From positions 1-39,209 of the forward strand of contig CALBWA010000042.1 in the NCBI GenBank assembly GCA_937969505.1: a stretch of 39,209 nt of DNA. Reading direction: 5' to 3'. Below the pieces are notes generated by a model. The model was not told where the DNA came from. It did not search any database and saw only the letters and a list, made by a program, of their open reading frames with translations. The stretch is from an uncultured Erythrobacter sp. (lineage in GTDB: Bacteria > Pseudomonadota > Alphaproteobacteria > Sphingomonadales > Sphingomonadaceae). Below, piece after piece: positions 33,628 to 39,209 of the stretch. Made by a program: the position numbers and the translations under genes. Positions within the stretch are counted from its first letter, which is position 1. Each line of letters opens with the position of its first letter.

Positions 33628-35072
33628 ATACCCCAATGCATCCCGATGCCGGGTTAAAGGCCCGAACGTTCCCGATGGTCATACACAATCAGCCGATTGA
33701 AACCGGTCATTGGCGCAGGGTTTATGATCCCGCCGACGGAGACATGATCGGCCTTGCCCCTGTAGGCACACAAAGCGAGCTGGATCAGGCCGTGGCCAGC
33801 GCCCGCGAGGCGTTCAAGACCTGGTCGATGACACCTGATGAAGAACGCCGCGCGGCCTGCATTCGCATGTCAGAGGCATTGACCGCACATGCGGATGAAT
33901 TGGCGCTTCTGCTCAGTCAAGAGCAGGGCAAACCGATGAAGGGCCTCAATGCAGAGTTTGAACTGGGTGGTTGTGCCGCCTGGATGGGCTTTGCTGCCAG
34001 CCTCGACCTGCCGGTCAAGACATTGCAGGACGATGATACCGCCTTGGTTGAACAGCACCATGTGCCGATCGGGGTCATCGGCTCTATCACGCCATGGAAC
34101 TGGCCCCTGATGATCGCCATCTGGCATATCGCCCCGGCCATCCGCGCAGGCAACACTGTCGTCATCAAGCCATCGCCCTATACCACGCTATCGACATTGC
34201 GGATGGTGGAAATCCTGACCCATGAACTGCCCAAGGGGGTTCTGAATGTCGTCGCTGATGGCGACGGAATTGGCCCGTCAATGGCTGCACATGAAGGCAT
34301 CGACAAGATCATGTTCACCGGATCTACCGAAACCGGCAAAGCGATCATGAAGGCTGCAGCACCGACCCTGAAAAAGCTGACCCTGGAAATGGGCGGGAAT
34401 GATGCCGGCATTGTTTTGCCGGATGCAGATCCGCAGGCCATTGCCGAAGGGCTTTTCTGGGGCGCCTTTATCAACAATGGGCAAACCTGCGCAGCCCTGA
34501 AGCGCCTGTATGTCCATGATGATATCTACGACGCGGTGTGCGACGCGCTGGTTGCCACTGCCAAGCAGGTCAAGATGGGGCCCGGGCGGCAAGAAGACAG
34601 CCTTCTGGGACCTGTTCAGAACGCCATGCAGCTTGAAGTGGTTGAGCGGTTGGCTGAACAGGCACGGGCAGACGGGGCGAATATCCTGGTCGGTGGAGCC
34701 CGCACAGAGACGTCCGGTTTCTTCTATCCGATTACGCTGATCGCTGACGCAACCGAAGATATGAGTTGCGTGATGGAGGAGCAATTTGGCCCCCTGTTGC
34801 CGATTATCCGATACAGCGATGTCGACGATGCCGTGAGGCAAGCCAATGCGCTGGACGTCGATCTGGCCGCCTCGGTTTGGTCATCGGATCTGGATGCAGC
34901 GCGCGCAGTGGCCCAACGCCTGATCGCCGGCACGGTCTACGTCAACAAGCATGGTGAAGTGGCTCCCCACATCCCGTTTGGCGGATCGCGGTGGTCCAGC
35001 ATGGGCGTTGAGTTCGGTCAGGAGGGACTGCTCGCCTGCACGAACATCAAGATCTACAATATCGCCAAGTAA
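33624..35072 (+). CDS. NAD(P)+-dependent aldehyde dehydrogenase
   Basis: A 482-aa member of the aldehyde dehydrogenase superfamily that converts an aldehyde to the carboxylic acid in the cytoplasm. Motifs are SITPWNWPLMIAIWHIAPAI, the cofactor region VIKPSPYTTLSTLRM and FTGSTETGKAIMKAAA. The general base is E255 (LEMGGND) and the nucleophile is C289 (NNGQTCAALKRLYV). VMEEQFGPLLPI and HIPFGGSRWSSMGVEFGQEG complete the fold. It overlaps the dehydrogenase stop by 4 bases and most likely takes that enzyme's product. The aldehyde would have to cross the inner membrane, because the alcohol dehydrogenase is periplasmic. Confidence 0.93.
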   Translation: MNTPMHPDAGLKARTFPMVIHNQPIETGHWRRVYDPADGDMIGLAPVGTQSELDQAVASAREAFKTWSMTPDEERRAACIRMSEALTAHADELALLLSQEQGKPMKGLNAEFELGGCAAWMGFAASLDLPVKTLQDDDTALVEQHHVPIGVIGSITPWNWPLMIAIWHIAPAIRAGNTVVIKPSPYTTLSTLRMVEILTHELPKGVLNVVADGDGIGPSMAAHEGIDKIMFTGSTETGKAIMKAAAPTLKKLTLEMGGNDAGIVLPDADPQAIAEGLFWGAFINNGQTCAALKRLYVHDDIYDAVCDALVATAKQVKMGPGRQEDSLLGPVQNAMQLEVVERLAEQARADGANILVGGARTETSGFFYPITLIADATEDMSCVMEEQFGPLLPIIRYSDVDDAVRQANALDVDLAASVWSSDLDAARAVAQRLIAGTVYVNKHGEVAPHIPFGGSRWSSMGVEFGQEGLLACTNIKIYNIAK

Positions 35073-35111
35073 GCACTGAAATCTAACATCTTTTTCAAAG
35101 GACGTTCAAAC

Positions 35112-36071
35112 ATGTCGAAGCCATTTGCCTCATCGGCGGATCTCGAAGAAAAGACGGAAACGTTGGAAATCCTGGACGATGGCGTTTACGCGCTGACCGC
35201 TCAGGGCGATCCGAATGTTGGCGCGATTGAAGGCGAAGATTTCATTGTCGCGATCGAAGCGCGAGCGACCCCGGCTGCTGCGCGTGATTGGCTGGCGAAA
35301 CTGCGCGAGCATACTGACAAGCCTGTGAAATACCTCGTGCTGACGCACTATCATGCCGTGCGCGTTCTGGGTGCAAGTGCGTTTGATGCCGAGACTATTG
35401 TCACCTCAGCTACAACGAAGACGCTGATTGATGAGCGCGGTGTGCAGGACTGGGACAGCGAGTTCGGTCGCATGCCGCGCCTGTTCAAGCAACCCGAAGA
35501 AATCCCCGGCCTGACCCAGCCAGACATTACATTCGATGATCATATGACCATCGAACTGGGGGGAAATCGCGGCAAGCTGGATCTGCAATTCTGCGGGCGT
35601 GGGCATACCGCAGGTGACATTGCAGTTTGGCACGACAAGTCGAAAACCCTTTTCGCTGGCGATCTGGTTGAGGCTAAGGCTGCTCTTTATACCGGTGATG
35701 CCTTCCATATGGATTGGTCGTCGGGAACGCTCGACAAGGTCAAGGCATTTGGGGCCGAAAAGTTGGTTGGCGGCCGTGGTGCGGTGGCATTAGGCCAGGC
35801 CGATTGCGAGGCAGCGATTGAACAAACGCGCGGCTTCCTGACTGGCATGATCGACAATGTGAAACCGGTTCACGATGCTGGCGGCAGCTTGAAAGAAGCC
35901 TTCGAGCGCACCCACACCGCGTTGGAGCCCAAGTTTGGCGCATGGCCGATCTTCGAGCACTGCCTGCCATTCAATGTCCAGCGTTTGTGGGACGAGCTTG
36001 ATGGCATCGACTGGCCTCGTATCTGGACCATGGAACGTGATCGCGAGGTCTGGGCACAACTGCAGGACTAG
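35112..36071 (+). CDS. MBL-fold metallo-hydrolase-like protein with altered metal motif
   Basis: A 319-aa metallo-beta-lactamase-fold protein. The first metal motif reads THYHAVRVLGAS (T78 to S89): the usual HxHxDH keeps H79 and H81, but Val and Arg replace the Asp and third His. Later motifs partly remain, with GRGHTAGDIAVW (His) and LFAGDLVEA (Asp). The last His region reads VGGRGAVALG without a His. It may bind a single metal or act differently from classical hydrolases. It lies between the aldehyde dehydrogenase and AhpD-like genes in the same direction. AAAGGA is 9 bases before the ATG. The substrate is unknown; a thioester, lactone or lactonase-type role in the pathway is possible. Confidence 0.82.
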   Translation: MSKPFASSADLEEKTETLEILDDGVYALTAQGDPNVGAIEGEDFIVAIEARATPAAARDWLAKLREHTDKPVKYLVLTHYHAVRVLGASAFDAETIVTSATTKTLIDERGVQDWDSEFGRMPRLFKQPEEIPGLTQPDITFDDHMTIELGGNRGKLDLQFCGRGHTAGDIAVWHDKSKTLFAGDLVEAKAALYTGDAFHMDWSSGTLDKVKAFGAEKLVGGRGAVALGQADCEAAIEQTRGFLTGMIDNVKPVHDAGGSLKEAFERTHTALEPKFGAWPIFEHCLPFNVQRLWDELDGIDWPRIWTMERDREVWAQLQD

Positions 36072-36091
36072 CGCTTCGGAAGGACTGCAAA

Positions 36092-36685
36092 ATGCCGCAT
36101 CTCAGACCTCTGGAGAATCACGAAATCGCCGATGAGTCGATTGTCGAGCGGTTTGAGCATTACGCGGCGACGCGTGGCTTCACGCCCAACTCGATCCGCA
36201 CGATGGCACGGCGCCCTGATATCGTGAAGGCTTTCATGGCCCTCAATCAGGCTGTTCTGTACGAAGGCACTGTTTCTGCGCAGCTGAAAATGCTGGTCAG
36301 CCTGGCTGGCTCATTCGCGGCGGGATGCCTCTATTGCCAATCGCACATGACCAATCTGGCCCATCTTTACGATGCTCCTGACAACAAAATTGCCGACTTG
36401 CTTAATTTCGAAGAATCCGGCCAGTTCTCCGAAGCCGAGAAAGCAGCACTCAATCTTGCTTTCAGAGGATCACGTGCGCCAAATGAGGCGCGACAGCAGG
36501 ATTTTGACCGCTTGGCGATGCACTTTAGCGAATCTGAAATTGTCGAGATTGTGGCCAGTATTGCCCTGTTCGGCTTTCTCAATCGCTGGAATGATACCAT
36601 GGCAACCACGCTTGAACCCCTGCCCTCAGCCCGCGCGGCCGAGCTGATTGGTGATACCGGCTGGCAAGCTGGCAAACATATTTGA
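36092..36685 (+). CDS. Carboxymuconolactone decarboxylase / AhpD-like protein
   Basis: A 197-aa all-alpha protein of the CMD/AhpD superfamily. The active-site motif is AAGCLYCQSHM, giving CxxCxxH at C79, C82 and H85, the redox/peroxidase-type arrangement. The N-terminal RGFTPNSIRTMARRPDIVKA and C-terminal ALFGFLNRWNDTMATTLEP segments are typical of the family. It may protect the pathway from peroxide made by the flavin monooxygenase, or act on a ring-cleavage product. AAGGA precedes the ATG at 7 bases. Its end lies a few bases before the monooxygenase start, inside one transcription unit. Confidence 0.87.
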   Translation: MPHLRPLENHEIADESIVERFEHYAATRGFTPNSIRTMARRPDIVKAFMALNQAVLYEGTVSAQLKMLVSLAGSFAAGCLYCQSHMTNLAHLYDAPDNKIADLLNFEESGQFSEAEKAALNLAFRGSRAPNEARQQDFDRLAMHFSESEIVEIVASIALFGFLNRWNDTMATTLEPLPSARAAELIGDTGWQAGKHI

Positions 36686-36696
36686 AAGATGATGCA

Positions 36697-38304
36697 GTGA
36701 GCCAGCCACATTCCATCCCCGTTTACAAGCAGCTCGAAACGGCACCAATGCCAGCAACGGACGCGATTGAGCCGGAGGTTGTCATTGTCGGCGGAGGCCC
36801 TGTGGGTCTGACACTTGCACTTGATCTGGGGCAAAAGGGATATCGGGTCACTGTCCTGAGCCGGTTCGATTTCATTGCTGCGGGTTCCAAAGCGATCTGT
36901 TTTGCCAAGCGCTCGCTGGACATTCTGGACCGGCTGGGGGTCGCCCGGCGAATGATCGACAAGGGCGTTATCTGGAATCTCGGCAAGGTATTCAACGGTG
37001 ATGCTCAAGACCCGCTTTACCAGTTCGATATGTTGCCAGTTAAGGATCAGAAAAATCCCGGCTTCATTAATATCCAGCAGTATTACGTTGAAGAATATCT
37101 GGTCGACGCTCTGGCTGATTGCCCCAATGTCGATTTGCGCTGGGGCCATGAAGTCATTGGTCTCGAACCCCAGGACGTCGGGGCCAAGGTCATCGTACAA
37201 TGCGCCGAAGGAGAATATGCAATTTCTGCACCCTGGGTGATCGCGGGCGATGGCAGCAAATCCCCGATGCGTCATATGCTGGGTCTCGACTTTGAAGGGC
37301 GGGTTTTTGAAGACAATTTCCTCATCGCCGATGTAAAATTCACCGAAGAACGCCCGTCAGAACGTTGGTTCTGGTTCGACCCTCCATTCAATGGCGCCGG
37401 CTCTGCCCTGTTGCACAAACAACCAGACGATGTCTGGCGACTGGATTTCCAGCTCGGCTGGGACATTGACCGTGAGGCAGCGATCCTACCCGAAAATGTC
37501 GAGCCCTATGTCCGCGGCATGATCGGCGATGATGTCGAATTCGAAGAGGAATGGTACAGCGTCTACACATTTCAATGCCGCAGGATGCGCAATTTCGTCC
37601 ATGGTCGGGTAATCTTTGTCGGCGATGCAGCGCATCTGGTCTCCCCCTTTGGCGCTCGCGGCTGCAATGGCGGAATTGCGGATGCTGATAATCTCGCCTG
37701 GAAGCTGGATCTGGTGCTCAAGGGCGACGCAACTGATCACCTGATCGACAGCTATGATTATGAAGCTATCACGACAGCGGATGAGAATATTCTCAATTCC
37801 ACCCGCTCGACGGATTTCATGACCCCCAAAAGCTTGATCAGCCAGGTCTTTCGCGATGCTGTGCTGGATTTGGCAAAAGACCATGAATTTGCCCGACCCT
37901 TCGTCAACAGCGGACGCCTGTCGACCCCGGTAAGCTACCCGCAGTCGCCGCTGATCACGCAGGATGGCGACCCATGGAAGGGCGGGGTTGCTCCAGGTTC
38001 ACCCGCGCTTGATGCTGTTCTGGGTGATGGCTGGCTGCTCGAGCAGCTCGACGGCCAATTCGTCCTGCTGACCAATGGTAACAACGCAGTGGCCAATATA
38101 GGTGTTGATGGGCTGCGCGTGCTGAATGTGGCAGAGCTTGAGGGATCAGAAGCCGTGATAGACCGTTATGAGCTTGTGCCGGGCAGTGCCTATCTCTTTC
38201 GTCCCGACCAATACGTCGCTGCGCGCTGGCAGTCGCCCACATCGCAAGACGTGCAGCGCGCTTTTGATATCGCCAGAGGAGCGCCCAATGCCCGCCACAA
38301 TTGA
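36697..38304 (+). CDS. FAD-dependent aromatic-ring monooxygenase (PHBH/MhpA type)
   Basis: A 535-aa flavoprotein hydroxylase. It shows the Rossmann GGGPVG (32-37) and the DG motif VIAGDGSKSPMR (about 182-192). The third FAD motif is FVGDAAHLVSPFGARGCNGG, then ADADNLAWKLD, with GDAAH at about 309. A C-terminal thioredoxin-like tail, common in phenol/3-hydroxyphenylpropionate hydroxylases, follows. Such enzymes add one oxygen to an activated aromatic ring using NAD(P)H. The start is uncertain: GTG 36697 gives MSQPHSIPVY, like relatives, while TTG 36682 overlaps the previous stop. The 3' end overlaps the DUF2783 gene by 17 bases. The substrate is not readable; the product of the upstream alcohol and aldehyde oxidation is the natural candidate. 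Confidence 0.9.
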   Translation: MSQPHSIPVYKQLETAPMPATDAIEPEVVIVGGGPVGLTLALDLGQKGYRVTVLSRFDFIAAGSKAICFAKRSLDILDRLGVARRMIDKGVIWNLGKVFNGDAQDPLYQFDMLPVKDQKNPGFINIQQYYVEEYLVDALADCPNVDLRWGHEVIGLEPQDVGAKVIVQCAEGEYAISAPWVIAGDGSKSPMRHMLGLDFEGRVFEDNFLIADVKFTEERPSERWFWFDPPFNGAGSALLHKQPDDVWRLDFQLGWDIDREAAILPENVEPYVRGMIGDDVEFEEEWYSVYTFQCRRMRNFVHGRVIFVGDAAHLVSPFGARGCNGGIADADNLAWKLDLVLKGDATDHLIDSYDYEAITTADENILNSTRSTDFMTPKSLISQVFRDAVLDLAKDHEFARPFVNSGRLSTPVSYPQSPLITQDGDPWKGGVAPGSPALDAVLGDGWLLEQLDGQFVLLTNGNNAVANIGVDGLRVLNVAELEGSEAVIDRYELVPGSAYLFRPDQYVAARWQSPTSQDVQRAFDIARGAPNARHN

Positions 38305-38515
38305 CACCTCGGCCCGGATCGCGCGGCCTGACGATATGTACCAGATGTTGATAGATGCGCATGCCGGTCTGGATGATCAGGCAAGTGCGAAACTGAACGC
38401 CAAGCTCATATTGCTGCTCGCCAACCATATCGGTGAGGCAGATATTCTGGCTCAAGCCATCGACATTGCCCGCAACGGCTCCCCCTCCACCATCGATCAA
38501 GAGATTGCATCATGA
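38288..38515 (+). CDS. DUF2783 domain protein
   Basis: A 75-aa, probably all-helical protein matching DUF2783: RPDDMYQMLIDAHAGLDD then SAKLNAKLILLLANHIGE. Members usually sit beside aromatic-ring flavin monooxygenases, as here, and their function is not established; an accessory role for the monooxygenase is the plain reading. The start is ATG 38288, with GAGGAG upstream, inside the 3' end of the monooxygenase gene. The stop overlaps the next gene as ATGA. A longer frame starting at 38168 is an extension into the monooxygenase gene and is not used. Confidence 0.85.
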   Translation: MPATIDTSARIARPDDMYQMLIDAHAGLDDQASAKLNAKLILLLANHIGEADILAQAIDIARNGSPSTIDQEIAS

Positions 38516-39072
38516 CCCAGCACCCCATCGCCCTTGGTGGCGTTCATCACGCCGCCTATCGCTGCAAGGACGCAAAAGAGACAGTCGAATGGTATGGACG
38601 CGTCTTGGGGATGGATTACACCACCGCCTTCGCCGAGGATCACGTGCCATCCACCGGAGATTATGATCCGTACATGCATGTTTTCCTTGATGCAGGAAAT
38701 GGAAACATCCTGGCATTTTTCGAGCTGCCAAATCAGCCTGAAATGGGCAAGGATCCAAACACACCGCAGTGGGTGCAACACCTTGCCTTACGGGTGGCAA
38801 CAGAAGACCAGCTGCTTGCTGCAAAAGAGCACGTCGAAAGTCTGGGGATTGAAGTGCTTGGCCCGACACATCATGGCATCTTCAAATCAATCTACTTTTT
38901 TGACCCCAATGGACACCGGGTGGAACTGGCCACCGATATCGGGACGGATGAACAATATGCCGAGTTGAAGCGTGTCGCACCGCTTATGCTCGATGAATGG
39001 AGCGTAACCAAAAAGGCACCGCGACATGCAGACTGGCTGCACGAGATCGCCCGTCAGGAGCATGCATCATGA
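38512..39072 (+). CDS. VOC-superfamily (glyoxalase/extradiol dioxygenase fold) metal enzyme
   Basis: A 186-aa vicinal-oxygen-chelate protein with two beta-alpha-beta-beta-beta units. Candidate metal ligands fall at the expected strands: H12 or H13 (GGVHHAAYR), E71 (ILAFFELP), H90 (QWVQHLALRV) and E138 (DPNGHRVELA). The set suits a divalent-metal site; presence of E71 leans toward glyoxalase-type chemistry, but a ring-cleavage dioxygenase is possible from context. It sits between a ring hydroxylase and a fumarylacetoacetate-hydrolase-family gene. In such a row, ring cleavage or rearrangement of the hydroxylated product is the likely job. It overlaps both neighbours by ATGA. Confidence 0.85.
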   Translation: MTQHPIALGGVHHAAYRCKDAKETVEWYGRVLGMDYTTAFAEDHVPSTGDYDPYMHVFLDAGNGNILAFFELPNQPEMGKDPNTPQWVQHLALRVATEDQLLAAKEHVESLGIEVLGPTHHGIFKSIYFFDPNGHRVELATDIGTDEQYAELKRVAPLMLDEWSVTKKAPRHADWLHEIARQEHAS

Positions 39073-39209
39073 AACTGGCTACACTCAATGACGGGACGCG
39101 GGACGGGAAGCTGGTTGTTGTGTCGAAGGATCTGACGCGGTGCTGTGCTGCGGGCTATATCGCTCCGACATTGCAGGCAGCGCTGGACGATTGGGAGCGG
39201 ATTGCCCCG
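39069..39209 (+). CDS. Fumarylacetoacetate hydrolase family protein (5' end only)
   Basis: The frame opens at ATG 39069, overlapping the VOC stop as ATGA, and runs off the window after 47 codons. The N terminus MKLATLNDGTRDGKLVVVSK followed by ALDDWERIAP matches the N-terminal domain of FAH-family proteins. These hydrolyse carbon-carbon bonds in fumaryl- or maleyl-type ring-cleavage products, or hydrate 2-oxopentenoates. The catalytic domain is outside the window, so the exact reaction cannot be told. Position after the VOC enzyme suggests it acts on the ring-cleavage product. Confidence 0.8.
   Translation, partial: MKLATLNDGTRDGKLVVVSKDLTRCCAAGYIAPTLQAALDDWERIAP

Noticed and set aside
35102..35108. 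GACGTTC half-site upstream of the MBL-fold gene, similar to the LacI operator core
   Set aside because: Only one half is present, and the segment is better explained as part of the spacer after the AAAGGA ribosome site.
36367..37275. 302-codon minus-strand frame opposite the AhpD-like and monooxygenase genes
   Set aside because: It covers two convincing genes on the other strand and has no recognisable motifs.
1..39209. Search for CRISPR arrays, insertion sequences, integrases, prophage genes and rRNA
   Set aside because: No direct-repeat array, transposase or phage gene was seen. The region looks like ordinary chromosome with metabolic loci.

Overview
The window looks like chromosomal DNA of an alphaproteobacterium of the order Sphingomonadales, probably Erythrobacteraceae or a close relative. 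This is inferred from the protein families: large TonB-dependent receptors with sphingomonad-type N termini, the gene order rpe - heparinase II/III-like - purH, ihfB, dxs and a Zur-like regulator. I see no insertion sequence, prophage, CRISPR array or rRNA. One tRNA is present, tRNA-Leu(UAA).

Positions 1-17200 are mostly housekeeping. They hold the C-terminal end of an outer-membrane (YadA-like) protein, tRNA-Leu, ihfB, a short GntR/YtrA-type regulator and an MlaA-like protein. A crotonase overlaps a membrane-anchored alpha/beta hydrolase gene. Next come dxs, a zur-like gene preceded by a previously uncalled 50-aa membrane protein, and a PYROXD2/phytoene-desaturase-like flavoprotein. These are followed by the rpe - heparinase-like - purH operon, a DUF2141 protein, a two-gene lipid unit (diacylglycerol kinase-like plus a nucleotidyltransferase resembling Tam41 CDP-diacylglycerol synthase) and an M20D amidohydrolase.

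Positions 17233-27600 form a polysaccharide utilisation locus on the minus strand. In transcription order it has a TonB-dependent receptor, a secreted GH16 laminarinase, a LacI regulator, an MFS transporter, a lipoprotein GH3 beta-glucosidase and a vSGLT-like sodium:sugar symporter. A perfect 14-bp palindrome lies just upstream of the GH3 gene. Two related palindromic elements spaced 22 bp apart lie upstream of the receptor gene. All three fit operators of the encoded LacI protein. The expected role is uptake and hydrolysis of beta-1,3-glucan (laminarin-like) to glucose.

Positions 27664-39209 hold a second catabolic cluster: a divergent AraC-type regulator, then a plus-strand run of tightly spaced genes. 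These encode a TonB receptor, a lipoprotein quinohemoprotein (PQQ plus heme c) alcohol dehydrogenase, an aldehyde dehydrogenase, an MBL-fold protein with a degenerate metal motif, an AhpD/CMD-like protein, an aromatic-ring FAD monooxygenase, a DUF2783 protein, a VOC-fold metal enzyme and the start of a fumarylacetoacetate-hydrolase-family protein. I read this as an alcohol -> aldehyde -> acid -> hydroxylation -> ring cleavage -> hydrolysis route for an unidentified, probably aromatic, substrate. An 11-bp perfect inverted repeat in the divergent promoter region is the best operator candidate. This cluster is the strongest candidate here for a previously undescribed system.
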